Below are positions 43,027-56,024 of a stretch of DNA of 64,000 bases, piece after piece. The first letter of the stretch is position 1. Each line of letters starts with the position of its first letter. The stretch is from NCBI GenBank assembly GCA_942159475.1, contig OW804099.1, forward strand, positions 12,150,119 through 12,214,118, given 5' to 3'. Made by a program: the position numbers and the translations under genes. The stretch is from Sthenelais limicola (Eukaryota; Annelida; Polychaeta; Phyllodocida; Sigalionidae). The notes under the pieces are model-generated. The model saw nothing but the letters and a program-made list of their open reading frames with translations, was not told the origin of the DNA and did no database searches.

Positions 43027-46000
43027 GCTCTACACTGTTAGCCTAACATTCCCACCTCTACACTGTTAGCCTAACATTCCCACTGCTACACTGTTAGCCT
43101 AACATTCCCACCTCTACACTGTTAGCCTAACATTCCCACTGCTACACTCTTAGCCTAACATTCCCACTGCTACACTCTTAGCCTAACATTCCCACCTCTA
43201 CACTGTTAGCCTAACATTCCCACTACTACACTGTTAGCCTAACATTCCGACTACTACACTGTTAGCCTAACATTCCCACCTCTACACTGTTAGCCTAACA
43301 TTCCCACCTCTACACTTTTAGCCTAACATTCCCACTACTACACTGTTAGCCTAACATTCCCACCTCTACACTGTTAGCCTAACATTCCCACCTCTACACT
43401 GTTAGCCTAACATTCCCACTGCTACACTGTTAGCCTAACATTCCCACTACTACACTGTTAGCCTAACATTCCCACTGCTACACTGTTAGCCTAACATTCC
43501 CACCTCTACACTGTTAGCCTAACATTCCCACCTCTACACTGTTAGCCTAACATTCCCACTGCTACACTGTTAGCCTAACAATCCCACTACTACACTGTTA
43601 GCCTAACATTCCCACCTCTACACTGTTAGCCTAACATTCCCACTGCTACACTGTTAGCCTAACATTCCCACCTCTACACTGTTAGCCTAACATTCCCACC
43701 TCTACACTGTTAGCCTAACATTCCCACTGCTACACTGTTAGCCTAACATTCCCACTACTACACTGTTAGCCTAACATTCCCACTGCTACACTGTTAGCCT
43801 AACATTCCCACTACTACACTGTTAGCCTAACATTCCCACTGCTACACTGTTAACCTAACATCCCCACCTCTACACTGTTAGCCTAACATTCCCACCTCTA
43901 CACTGTTAGCCTAACATTCCCACTGCTACACTGTTAGCCTAACATTCCCACCTCTACACTGTTAGCCTAACATTCCCACCTCTACACTGTTAGCCTAACA
44001 TTCCCACCTCTACACTGTTAGCCTAACATTCCCACTGCTACACTGTTAGCCTAACATTCCCACTGCTACACTGTTAGCCTAACATTCCCACTGCTACACT
44101 GTTAGCCTAACATTCCCACTGCTACACTGTTATCCTAACATTCCAACCTCTACACTGTTAGCCTAACATTCCCACTACTACACTGTTAGCCTAACATTCC
44201 CACCTATACACTGTTAGCCTAACATTCCCACCTATACACTGTTAGCCTAACATTCCCACCTCTACACTTTTAGCCTAACATTCCCACTACTACACTGTTA
44301 GCCTAACATTCCCACCTCTACACTGTTAGCCTAACATTCCCACTGCTACACTGTTAGCCTAACATTCCCACTACTACACTGTTAGCCTAACATTCCCACT
44401 GCTACACTGTTAGCCTAACATTCCCACCTCTACACTGTTAGCCTAACATTCCCACCTCTACACTCTTAGCCTAACATTCCCACTGCTACACTCTTAGCCT
44501 AACATTCCAACTACTACACTGTTAGCCTAACATTCCCACTACTACACTGTTAGCCTAACATTCCCACTGCTACACTGTTAACCTAACATCCCCACCTCTA
44601 CACTGTTAGCCTAACATTCCCACCTCTACACTGTTAGCCTAACATTCCCACTGCTACACTGTTAGCCTAACATTCCCACCTCTACACTGTTAGCCTAACA
44701 TTCCCACCTCTACACTGTTAGCCTAACATTCCCACCTCTACACTGTTAGCCTAACATTCCCACCTCTACACTGTTAGCCTAACATTCCCACCTCTACACT
44801 GTTAGCCTAACATTCCCACCTCTACACTGTTAGCCTAACATTCCCACTGCTACACTGTTAGCCTAACATTCCCACCTCTACACTGTTAGCCTAACATTCC
44901 CACCTCTACACTGTTAGCCTAACATTCCCACTGCTACACTGTTAGCCTAACATTCCCACCTCTACACTGTTAGCCTAACATTCCCACTGCTACACTCTTA
45001 GCCTAACATTCCCACTGCTACACTGTTAGCCTAACATTCCCACCTCTACACTGTTAGCCTAACATTCCCACTACTACACTGTTAGCCTAACATTCCCACT
45101 ACTACACTGTTAGCCTAACATTCCCACCTCTACACTGTTAGCCTAACATTCCCACCTCTACACTTTTAGCCTAACATTCCCACTACTACACTGTTAGCCT
45201 AACATTCCCACCTCTACACTGTTAGCCTAACATTCCCACCTCTACACTGTTAGCCTAACATTCCCACTGCTACACTGTTAGCCTAACATTCCCACCTCTA
45301 CACTGTTAGCCTAACATTCCCACTACTACACTGTTAGCCTAACATTCCCACTACTACACTGTTAGCCTAACATTTCAACTGCTACACTGTTAGCCTAACA
45401 TTCCCACTACTACACTGTTAGCCTAACATTCCCACTGCTACACTGTTAGCCTAACATCCCCACCTCTACACTGTTAGCCTAACATTCCCACCTCTACACT
45501 GTTAGCCTAACATTCCCACTGCTACACTGTTAGCCTAACATTCCCACCTCTACACTGTTAGCCTAACATTCCCACCTCTACACTGTTAGCCTAACATTCC
45601 CACCTCTACACTGTTAGCCTACCATTCCCACTGCTACACTGTTAGCCTAACATTCCCACTGCTACACTGTTAGCCTAACATTCCCACTGCTACACTGTTA
45701 GCCTAACATTCCCACTGCTACACTGTTAGCCTAACATTCCCACCTCTACACTGTTAGCCTAACATTCCCACTACTACACTGTTAGCCTAACATTCCCACC
45801 TCTACACTGTTAGCCTAACATTCCCACCTATACACTGTTAGCCTAACATTCCCACCTCTACACTTTTAGCCTAACATTCCCACTACTACACTGTTAGCCT
45901 AACATTCCCACCTCTACACTGTTAGCCTAACATTCCCACTGCTACACTGTTAGCCTAACATTCCCACTACTACACTGTTAGCCTAACATTCCCACTGCTA

Positions 46001-47662
46001 CACTGTTAGCCTAACATTCCCACCTCTACACTGTTAGCCTAACATTCCCACCTCTACACTCTTAGCCTAACATTCCCACTGCTACACTCTTAGCCTAACA
46101 TTCCCACTACTACACTGTTAGCCTAACATTCCCACTACTACACTGTTAGCCTAACATTCCCACCTCTACACTGTTAGCCTAACATTCCCACCTCTACACT
46201 GTTAGCCTAACATTCCCACTGCTACACTGTTAGCCTAACATTCCCACTGCTACACTGTTAGCCTAACATTCCCACTGCTACACTGTTAGCCTAACATTCC
46301 CACCTCTACACTGTTAGCCTAACATTCCCACCTCTACACTGTTAGCCTAACATTCCCACTGCTACACTGTTAGCCTAACATTCCCACCTCTACACTGTTA
46401 GCCTAACATTCCCACTGCTACACTCTTAGCCTAACATTCCCACTGCTACACTGTTAGCCTAACATTCCCACCTCTACACTGTTAGCCTAACATTCCCACT
46501 ACTACACTGTTAGCCTAACATTCCCACTACTACACTGTTAGCCTAACATTCCCACCTCTACACTGTTAGCCTAACATTCCCACCTCTACACTTTTAGCCT
46601 AACATTCCCACTACTACACTGTTAGCCTAACATTCCCACCTCTACACTGTTAGCCTAACATTCCCACCTCTACACTGTTAGCCTAACATTCCCACTGCTA
46701 CACTGTTAGCCTAACATTCCCACCTCTACACTGTTAGCCTAACATTCCCACTACTACACTGTTAGCCTAACATTCCCACTACTACACTGTTAGCCTAACA
46801 TTCCCACCTATACACTGTTAGCCTAACATTCCCACCTCTACACTTTTAGCCTAACATTCCCACTACTACACTGTTAGCCTAACATTCCCACCTCTACACT
46901 GTTAGCCTAACATTCCCACCTCTACACTTTTAGCCTAACATTCCCACTACTACACTGTTAGCCTAACATTCCCACCTCTACACTGTTAGCCTAACATTCC
47001 CACCTCTACACTGTTAGCCTAACATTCCCACTGCTACACTGTTAGCCAAACATTCCCACCGCTACACTGTTAGCCTAACATTCCCACCTCTACACTGTTA
47101 GCCTAACATTCCCACTGCTACACTGTTAGCCTAACATTCCCACTGCTACACTGTTAGCCTAACATTCCCACCTCTACACTGTTAGCCTAACATTTCAACT
47201 GCTACACTGTTAGCCTAACATTCCCACCTCTACACTGTTAGCCTAACATTCCCACTGCTACACTGTTAGCCTAACATTCCCACTGCTACACTGTTAGCCT
47301 AACATTCCCACCTCTACACTGTTAGCCTAACATTCCCACTGCTACACTGTTAGCCTAACATTCCCACCTCTACACTGTTAGCCTTACATTCCCACCTCTA
47401 CACTGTTACCCTAACATTCCCACCTCTACACTGTTAGCCTAACATTCCCACCTCTACACTGTTAGCCTAACATTCCCACCTCTACACTGTTAGCCTAACA
47501 TTCCCACTGCTACACTGTTAGCCTAACATTCCCACCTCTACACTGTTAGCCCAACATTCACACCTCTATACTGTTAGCCTAACATTCACACCTCTACACT
47601 GTTAGCCTAACATTCCCACTGCTACACTGTTAGCCTAACATTCCCACCTCTACACTGTTAGC
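43027..47662 (+). repeat. 28-bp satellite-like array, about 165 copies
   Basis: The unit is built on CTACACTGTTAGCCTAACAT and TCCCAC followed by CT, TG or TA. Every unit holds the dyad GTTAG-C-CTAAC. The three unit types intermix, and rare variants travel with fixed neighbours: CACTTTTAGCC is followed by an ACTACTACAC unit in all seven occurrences seen. This shows block duplication (higher-order structure). Confidence 0.98.
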
Positions 47663-47689
47663 TCTCCCATTAGGCTTACATTCCCACCA

Positions 47690-47865
47690 TGTCAGCTGGA
47701 GAGGTCAGCTGGAGATGTCAGCTGGAGATGTCAGCTGGGGTTCAGCTCGAGGTCAGCTCGAGGTCATTTGGGGGTCAGCTTGAGGTCAGCTCAAGGTCAG
47801 CTCAAGGTCAGCTTGAGGTCATTTGGGGGTCAGCTCGAGGTCAGCTTGAGGTCAACTGGTCATTT
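47690..47865 (+). repeat. Short GGTCAGCTCGA tandem repeats
   Basis: 12-13-bp units (AGGTCAGCTCGA, AGGTCAGCTTGA, AGGTCATTTGGGG) are arranged irregularly. AGGTCA half-sites recur about ten times, as in nuclear-receptor direct repeats, though no regulatory claim is made. Confidence 0.85.
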
Positions 47866-47884
47866 TGAGAGGTGCTGACGCTAT

Positions 47885-48092
47885 GGACCTGTTGCATAAG
47901 AAATCCTTACTTAAATGTTCCTTGCTAAGCTATGTGTCCTTGCTTAGGGAGGAAACTCCTACTGTAAGAATGAGATTCATCATTGTCTGTATAGTAGAGA
48001 TCTTCCCTAAAGGTTCCTTACCTGTTGCATAGTAAAGAACACTAGCTAAGGAAGGTAAATATTAATTAATGATTTGTTATGCAACAGACCCC
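47885..48092. mobile_element. 208-bp MITE with CCTGTTGCATAA termini
   Basis: The left end GGACCTGTTGCATAAGAAAT is mirrored by GATTTGTTATGCAACAGACC. Internal CTTGCTAAG/CTTAG words and a second CCTGTTGCATAGTAAAG (48021 on) suggest subterminal repeats. No ORF. Confidence 0.72.
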
Positions 48093-48429
48093 AGGTTTTA
48101 ATAAGACTTAGTCATAACATGTATGTGACCATATGACTGGTCATCTTGGCTGCGAGGAGCAGAAACAGACATTGCAGGAATTACTTTAACTCTTGGCTAC
48201 ATTAGAGCCTTCCATTGTTATAGTAAAACAAATATAATTACAATGTACACACGCAAGAGTAAGTTTCTATCAGGTGAAGAGGTGAGACTGAGCAGCTCAA
48301 ATAATTGGGTTGACACAGCGGCGACGCTATCCACTCACCAGCCGCCCTCCATATTGGTTTGTTTCAATATTTTTTATTCAGCGAGACATTTTGTAAATAT
48401 ACGATATTCTCAGAACAAGCTCTGTTTAG

Positions 48430-48984
48430 ATATATTTGAAAAAAGAATTTTACAAAAGAATATACCTTCATTGCTGTACCTATATTATTGTGGGGTCAGA
48501 ACTAAAAGACTAGTGCCTAAATGATGTATCTCTACTTTAGATATTTTGGCATTGACAATATTCTGATATTTCATTTAAATATAAGGTGTAAAACATTGTA
48601 TCTCTCTCTACACTGTTTTGGCAAAAGTGTTTGTGAGTGATTGACAGGGAATTTTAAGAGCCAAAAGGTTGTAATTCCAGGTAAGTCACTTTGGCAATGA
48701 TAATAATCATAGTTCCTGTGGAAGAAATAATAACAAGAAGGGCATATTTGAATATACCTTCTTTTGGCAAAAATAATATTCAGCAAAATCCACTCAAAAT
48801 CACAATGCCATAGGATGTATCTGAAGATACGTCCTTGTAGCAAAACTTATGTTCAGAGATGTCAAAAATAATCCAAGTACTCGAGAAAGTATCTCAAGAT
48901 ACACTCTTTTGGCACAACTGATATTCTGGGAAATCCTCAGGAATTTCGGCACCAAAAGACGTATCTCAAAATACATCCTACCTT
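48430..48984. repeat. Old satellite-like repeat, about 70-bp period
   Basis: Degenerate units contain GTATCT-AAGATAC (a palindrome) followed by 'ACTCTTTTGGCA-AA-T-ATATTC'. They are clearest at 48757-48975. Related units lie at 55.6-55.9 kb. Confidence 0.55.
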
Positions 48985-51900
48985 TCACTACATCAATAAC
49001 TCTCTGCCTGCTGAGCCTTCTGGATAGTCTCTATAGGCATAATCCGTCCCAATTACGATAGAATGCCTCAGCGACAACTGCTTTGTGAGCCCCGCAGTCT
49101 GCACAATCTATGCGTCCACACTGAGATGGAATCTTGGAAAGCACATCAGCATTAAGGTGCTTATTTCCTGCCCTATGGAGAATCATAATTTGATCCTGGG
49201 CATACTCTTGCAGTTGAGCAAGCCAACGTGCAAGCATGTTCATTGGATCTTTAAAGTTCAGCAACCAACGCAAGGATGCGTGGTCCATCCATACACAGAA
49301 ATTCCGGTTTCCCAAAGGTAATACCGGAACTTCCCCAGGTAGGTGAGTACTGCTAAAAGCTAGTGTTTCATAGCACAGTAGTTCCATTGGGCTTTATCTA
49401 AACTATTACTAGCATACCTAAGTACCACCTCCTTTCCATCTTGCTCTTGGGACAGGGCTCCTGCCATTCCAAAACCACTGGCGTCCATGTCAAGGGTAAA
49501 TTTCCCTTCCTTTCAGGGATACCCTAACACTGGGGCCATAGTTAGCAATTCCTTGACTCCTTGGAAGGCACCTTCGCATTCCTTTCTATGGATCTAGTAT
49601 ACCGCTTATCTTTTCCGGCAGTGGTTTCTATTGCCTGGAAAGGAGCAACAATCGAGGTGAATTTCAGCTGAAATTCCTGGTGAACTGTCCTATAATTCTA
49701 TAAACTGTCGGATCTCCTTCACATTATCTGGCCTCAGCCAATCTTGGACTTTCTGCACTTTCTTTGGGTCAGCGCGGATGCCCTTGTCCAAAACCAGTCT
49801 CCCTAAGTATTCCCCTTCTCGACAGAAGAGTTCACATTTCTGGGGTTTCAATTTAAATCCATAACTCTGAATTCTCTCCAGGACGAGACAGAGGTTCTGG
49901 AGTCACTGATCAAAGGTTCTCCTGAATACCACCACATCATCCAGATAGACTAGGCAAGACTTCCATCTTAGGTCGTCTAGCATCAGATCCATCATTCGCT
50001 GGAAGGTACCCAGGGCATTACACAGTCCAAAGGCCATCACCTTAAACTGGAACAATCCCACACTGGAGAGAAATGCTGTTTTGGATTTGCTCTCCTCATC
50101 CATTGCTATCTGCCAGTATCCCCTCTGAGGGCACAGAACCATTTATTTTAGCCTACAAGCAGGAAGATATCTTTAACTGTTACGGAATTCAACAGCTGAT
50201 AATCAACGCAGAAACGCTGAGTACCATCTTTCTTTTGCCTACCATCACAATGGGTGCTCCCCATGGACTGTTGGAGTGCTTGATGCATCCCTGTTCGCAC
50301 ATCCTCCAGATCTCTGCTACCGCTATGTCACACTTTGCCACTAGAATCCGCCTATATGGAAGCTTGATAGGCAGAGCATTCACAGTGTCAATAACAGGAC
50401 ATACCACATGGGTACATCCAGGCTCTTCTTTCCACCCGTCTCCAGGTATTGAAAAGCACCCCAAAACTCCTCAAGCAGACCGGACAGCTTTGACAGGGAT
50501 CTGTCAAGTCTGGGTGATACAGGAGTGTCCAGCATAAACAGTTTGTCATCCACTAAAGATGGTGTTGCCATGACCTGTATTGAATTCACGATTGCTTTCT
50601 TAATTTCTTGATTCGGATCCACCCCTTCCGGACAAGTAAGAGGGGACGAATGCAGCATCACCTCACTTACTTTTCCAACCACCATATCTGTATCAAGACG
50701 AAGGGTCTGATCAGACAGATTGCTGAAGGCTACCACAGCAGTTGAACTGACAGCTGATATGTAGGTATCAAGGCTTCCCACGGCAAATTCATTCAGCAAT
50801 CTCTGGTCGGGCTCGAACATCAATCCTATTGATTCACCAGAGCCCCTGCGAATGTCAATCTTGGCCAGTCTGACAGCATGAGGATGGATAATCATCGCTT
50901 CCCTCAGTGTCACCTGGTATCTGTCCTCCATCTCCTCCACCTTAATTGACTTCACAGAGGGGCTTGGTTGCTTAGAATGGGGTCCCACCAGTAGTGTTTT
51001 TGCAACAAGTCTTTGCCAAGATTCAAAGCCAACATCCCTGAGCAGTACACAGCAAATTGATAAACTTGGCCAAAGTCACAAGCAAGAATTCCGGCCTTGG
51101 GTCCAGATAAACCCAATACCACTAGACAAGTGATCACATACATCCGTGTTCCCACTGCCACAGGAATCAAAGCACATCCGAGAACAGTAATACGAGAATC
51201 ATAACCCATTGCGCACGTCCAATGAGACGGAACCATCAACTGTGGGCATTGGGGGGAGTCATAGAACTTCTTGGTTATCAGGCTTGTGGTTGCGCCTGAG
51301 TTCCAAAGACACTCACCCACATCCCCATTCATTGATACCGACATGTACCATCTATCACCAATCACTGCATCATGATTTTACAGGGTTTGTTGTTTGTTGC
51401 TGGATATCCGCCGGATAAGGGCTTGGGTGTTGGGACCTGCCTCCACTATCACTACTTCCCCTACCATGGCATGGAGTATGGGTTTCCCCCACCATACTTT
51501 GGTATCTGCTGGTCTACCCTCAACAGGACTACAAAAATCCACCGGATGAGTGCTCTCCCTAGGCCACCAGACGTCACTTTAAGCTTTTCGGCTAGAAGGA
51601 CTTACAATGCCTACTTTTTCCATATTTGCAGGAGCCAGAGCCTCACTCTCAGTACCCACACAACTCGCAGTTTCCAATAGAATTGTGGTACTCTGAAGCA
51701 CTTTTGATTCCTGGGGTTTCACCTCGCTTCTTATGCGGACCCTCCGGAGTTTCCCAGACCCGAAGATTTTCCATCAGTACTAGTACTTCCGGCCAAGACT
51801 CCTTTTCCAGTTTTCTTAGGGCAGTCAGCATGAAGTGCCCCGGCTGCCCACAGTAGTTGCAATTGGAGTGCCTAGGCCTATGGTTATTATGCTTGCCCCT

Positions 51901-52330
51901 TTGAGGTGTGCTACCTTTACTTTTCCAAGAATGCTTAGAATGCCTGCACAATCGAGCTGGAGGGATCAGTGTCAAAGTCTTCCATCACTTCCTGCATGGC
52001 TTCCGTGGACTGGACAATACCTCTGTCAGTGTGACCTTCTCACCCCCTTATTTTATGGAGTGGTGTCATTGCAACAGGTGTGACGGAGGCCGTGCTAATT
52101 GTAGCTATTGTTGCCACATCTATGTAGCAACTTTCCCAACCTTGCAACCAATAAAGTGCCCTTTGGAGGTCATGGGGTTGTTTCAAACTAACCCACACTG
52201 CCATATCTTGGTAGGTTAATCCCTGCAAATAAACGCGAAGGGACACAGCGCTCAATGTTTTGTCCAGAGTTCCAAATGCTTTCCAGTCCTTTCTGGCAAC
52301 TTCATTTCCGAAACAAGTCTTACTCGGGTT
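48985..52330 (-). pseudogene. Ty3/Gypsy-type LTR retrotransposon, internal region, broken
   Basis: In minus-strand order there is first a gag end (52330-52040) and a CCHC-like knuckle whose last Cys is lost (CNYCGQPGHFMLTA). The aspartic protease has NSGATTSLI in place of DSGA (51365-50952). The RT N-terminal part includes SPWGAPIVMVGKRK, and the RT core holds YWQIAMDEESKSKTAF and YLDDVVVF (50142-49903). RT thumb sequence (GFKLKPQKCELF, GIRADPKK) runs to about 49700, followed by RNase H (49387-49031: MDHASLRWLLNFKDP, HLNADVLSKIPS). Several frameshifts separate the parts. No integrase, primer site or LTRs were found, and the left edge joins the ~70-bp repeats. The protease is dead by the D-to-N change; the element cannot be active. 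Confidence 0.85.
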
Positions 52331-52520
52331 TTATTGCCACCCAAGACCAGACTGCAAGTCGAACCAAGGCCAAAACAACCATGAATCATAGTCAGGAGCA
52401 TGCCTGTCCTCTTAGATTAAGAATGGTGTCGCATGAGGCGTACACATTATCAGTTGACATGATACATAATAGTAGGTCATACAGGAATACAGTGAATGGT
52501 GTCTTGGACCTTAGTAGTAA

Positions 52521-53208
52521 GCAGTGTGCAGGTGACCACCATAATGATAACTAGTTTTAAATTATCAAAAAAACAATTAAATACTGATAATTCTGAATAT
52601 CTATATGAAATAGTCAATAAAGGGGGTGTATTGAACATTGTCATATGGAAGCCCACTATTGACATATCAATGCAGGGGGAAGTGCTATTATAAATATAAG
52701 GGGGCAACCACACATCTCTTTGTCATAGCAAGAGGCATTGATAATGGCAGGAACATTCACAGATGAGTATTTCTTGTGAGCTTGCTTATAACTCCAAAGA
52801 TGTTCTACCCCTATCTATACTCCTAGCTTCTATCATAAAACTTCTCTAATTATTGATTAGGGGGAGGAAAAGGGGTGTTTTTAATCAAAATTGGAGTCAT
52901 GTGGTGACTTGCTATCATTTTTAGGGTGTACCTAGATGAAAATGGGATAATGTCACAATGTAATAATCAATTTTATGCAAACAAGTGTCATTAGGCATCA
53001 GGATCAATATTTAACCCCTATCTAGGAACGCTTCATTCTTAAGGAATCATGGGATCTATGTTCAAAGCATGCGCCTCCGCCCTCTTATCAACTCTAATCA
53101 AAACATATGCCCCCCTATTCTTAACATATAATAAAGATTTAACCCCATATCAATTGATTTTTAGATATCTAAAACTAACTATTAGTATGGCGGTCACCTG
53201 CACACTGA
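52521..53208. mobile_element. Possible TIR element with GCAGTGTGCAGGTGACC ends
   Basis: GTGTGCAGGTGACCACCATA (52524 on) reappears inverted as TATGGCGGTCACCTGCACAC (ending ~53205). Similarity extends inward in weaker form. The interior is AT-rich and non-coding. It could also be two oppositely oriented copies of a dispersed repeat. Confidence 0.4.
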
Positions 53209-53739
53209 CCTTTTCAAAAAAAATTTGCATGCAGCATTCAAAAAGATATTTACCTCATACTGTTAAATCATTGTTCCCGCAACCCAGCCAACATCAGAAT
53301 TATTGGCTTTTAATGACTGATTAGTCCCATTTGTATTGAGTTGTTACTCACAAAATGGAGCAGGCAAAAAAAGGTCTTTGAAATACACAAGACATCTTCA
53401 TATTAAAGAAATACTTCATGTAAAATTATGAAAGTTTTTAGTTAGCTGAATATTGGAATAATTATCTATAATTAATGAGCAATTATTTTACATGGGTATG
53501 GATATATAATATGATATATACCCTGATGACTACAAAGGATACAAAGAAATATGCACAGGGAGTTGCACAGGAAGTGCAACCATCTTGTAGTGAGTCCTGG
53601 AGCATGCTCCCAAGGGTTTATTAATTTAGTCAAATGAGTTCACTTTGAGATGAAATGAATCTAAAATGCGCAATGTAAAAGAGTTCTCTCAATAATAGCA
53701 ACCATCCAACATATTCCTTTACTTCAATCATTTTGAAGA

Positions 53740-53846
53740 TATAAAAGTTGGCAGGCAATGGAAGACCTGTCACATCAATGACAGAGCTGTCCAACTTATT
53801 GTAATTAAGTTCTGTAATAAAGATTTCTTGAATTGAATTGAATTGA
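53740..53846 (+). mobile_element. LINE-like 3' tail with (GAATT)n
   Basis: GTAATTAAGTTCTGTAATAA is followed by AGATTTCTTGAATTGAATTG repeats. This is typical of short-repeat-tailed non-LTR retrotransposon ends. The upstream body was not resolved. Confidence 0.45.
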
Positions 53847-53989
53847 ACTTCACAAAAATCAGCCCAAAAGTAGTCTTTTATACCAATCATTGTGATATAC
53901 ATATGTGATGTGTCACAATGAAATGAGTCACAAGTTGCTAAACTGGTATTTTTCAAAGTGACATAGTCACTAGAACCAGTTCTCTCAAT

Positions 53990-54713
53990 GCTTGGCGGGG
54001 GGGGGGGGGGGGTGAAATTAGGCAACCTTACTTATAACACTATGATACATTACAGGAGTTGTACAAATTTCCTTAATATAGTCTGACAAAACAAAAGCAA
54101 AAATGTTCCCAATCCAATTCCCTGAATTCAAAAATAAAACTATAAATGATGGGGGAAAAAAAGAAATAAGAAAATCAACAAGTAATGAACGACAAAAAAT
54201 ATATTTAGTTGTATGGTGTATTGTGAAAACTGTTGTTTCCCCCTTATGTACCTAAGGAATACTTTGACATTTACATGTACATGTTAGATATGAAAACCTT
54301 GTCTTATGAACTTATGCATATTACTCTTATTTTCTCAAAACCAAAGGTAAATCTCACTTTTCAGAAAATATACACTATGAAGAGAAGAGGGTACGCTGTA
54401 TACAAATGTGTTATCGACCCCGAAAGAGAGAACAGTTCTTTGTTGACATGCTGAATAAAAATGTTTTCAAAAAAAAACCAAAAAAAAACCCAACAAACTG
54501 GTCCATCACCACAAGGTGTTTAAAGATGGAGAATAGTGGGGTGCCTGGAGGGGCAGTCACTTCAAATTCGTGCAAAAGTTTCGTTCTTGGTACCAAATGA
54601 AAGCTTAGGGTCTGAATAACAAATTTGGTCCGAGTGGACAACGATCTTTCCACCAGGGGGGCCGTGGGGGGCTATGATAGTAGGGAGCTGACCCCCCTTT
54701 CAATAATTTAGTA
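53990..54713. other. Non-coding; poly(G) run and A-rich retroelement end
   Basis: A G-run lies at 53997-54012. Near 54450-54490 CTGAATAAAAATG precedes A-rich sequence, possibly another retroelement 3' end. No gene is seen. Confidence 0.35.
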
Positions 54714-55006
54714 AAAAATGCTATAACTTTTGAAATAATAGTCCGATTTGAACATAGTTGGTGTCATAGGCTTTGAAATGAAGAGACAAAACCAGAAAAG
54801 TTCACATTGTGTACCTAGGGGGACCGGGGGCCCCTTGATTTGGGGGAGAGGCTTATCAAACCTCACAGCTAAGGTGGAAATATTGAAACTACTAGAATAA
54901 TGGTAATACTTCTCCAATTTGGACAGAACTCATATCATTTATTCTTTAATGAAGCCAAATAATATATTTGTAAATAATAATTATTTCAAAAGTTATAGCA
55001 TATTTT
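54714..55006. repeat. Inverted repeat, perfect 20-bp core
   Basis: GCTATAACTTTTGAAATAAT (54720-54739) is exactly inverted at 54980-54999 and similarity continues outward (AAAATG/CATATTTT). The ~240-bp spacer is non-coding. It may be a short MITE. Confidence 0.6.
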
Positions 55007-55560
55007 GAAGTGAAAATCAACTTTTGCATTAGCCAGGAACCCCACTAGAAGGGTGCTAACACACTTATGTCTAAGATATTATTCAGAAAAGACTGACAGG
55101 CTTTGCACTATTTCATTGAGAGTGTTACATGAGTAGAGTCAGTGATTTGAAGGAAAGTGGACCTGGCCCCCACTTTAGCAGGACATTAGGGGCTCTACAC
55201 CCTTCTGAGTTAGGGGGATAGGGGTTATTTTATGGGTCATGGGGATGTGACTCCCAGGTTGCCCCTAGGTACATAATAGTAAGCCTCTATTCTAATCCAA
55301 AACCAATTTAATCACTTGCCATGGTAGGAGACCAAATGTTGTCAAATTGGTGGAATCCTATCTAGTGTAACAGCTCTTGTACACATTTATATGGCCAAAC
55401 ACACATAAATACTTGTGGTGCCTGATCAATGAACATCAACTTGAAATATCATAAGACTTTCATTGCTTGAAGATACATTCAAGTAATGAATTTCTTATAA
55501 AAATGTAATAAAATGCTTGGCAGAAGGTTGAGGTACGACTTTGTGACACAATATTTATGC
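55007..55560. other. Intergenic, nothing recognised
   Basis: AT-rich, with scattered GGGGG words; I see no repeat or coding signal. Confidence 0.4.
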
Positions 55561-55875
55561 CAATACTCATCAAACAACCTTGGCCCAGATTGTCTTATCT
55601 GGAAATAAGATGTTTTGCCAGAAAAAATCAACAAGAATTGTTCCAGCATGTCAGTGCTAGAAAGTCATATTTGGAGATACAATGTTTTGGCACTAAAGAT
55701 TTAACAAGAATTGTTCCGACATGTCAGTGCTAGAAAGTTGTATTTGGAGATACACTCTTTTGGCACTAGTAATATTATTAGAATTTAAGGCATGTCTTTG
55801 AGCCAAAATGGCTCAATTGAAGGTACATCAGTTTGGCCATTATACAAATTCAGCAAAATCTGGAAAAAATATTTG
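55561..55875. repeat. Second patch of the old ~70-bp repeat
   Basis: GTCAGTGCTAGAAAGT and TATTTGGAGATACACTCTTT followed by TGGCACTA recur with the same GATAC-TTTTGGCA core as at 48.8 kb. It lies beyond the Gypsy remnant. Confidence 0.5.
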
Positions 55876-56024
55876 CCAATAATAGGTTGTATATATGACA
55901 TTTTATTTCACCCTTGATATGCTCAGTCCATAGAAATAACATAGGCTCTGTATATTGTTTAGCTGGTCAGTAACTGAAACGACATTGCACGCAGGCAATA
56001 CACGGCCGACCTACTTTTTTGTAC

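Noticed and set aside
47690..47865. Nuclear-receptor response element cluster (AGGTCA repeats)
   Set aside because: Spacing follows the 12-13-bp repeat unit rather than a receptor rule; likely coincidence of a simple repeat.
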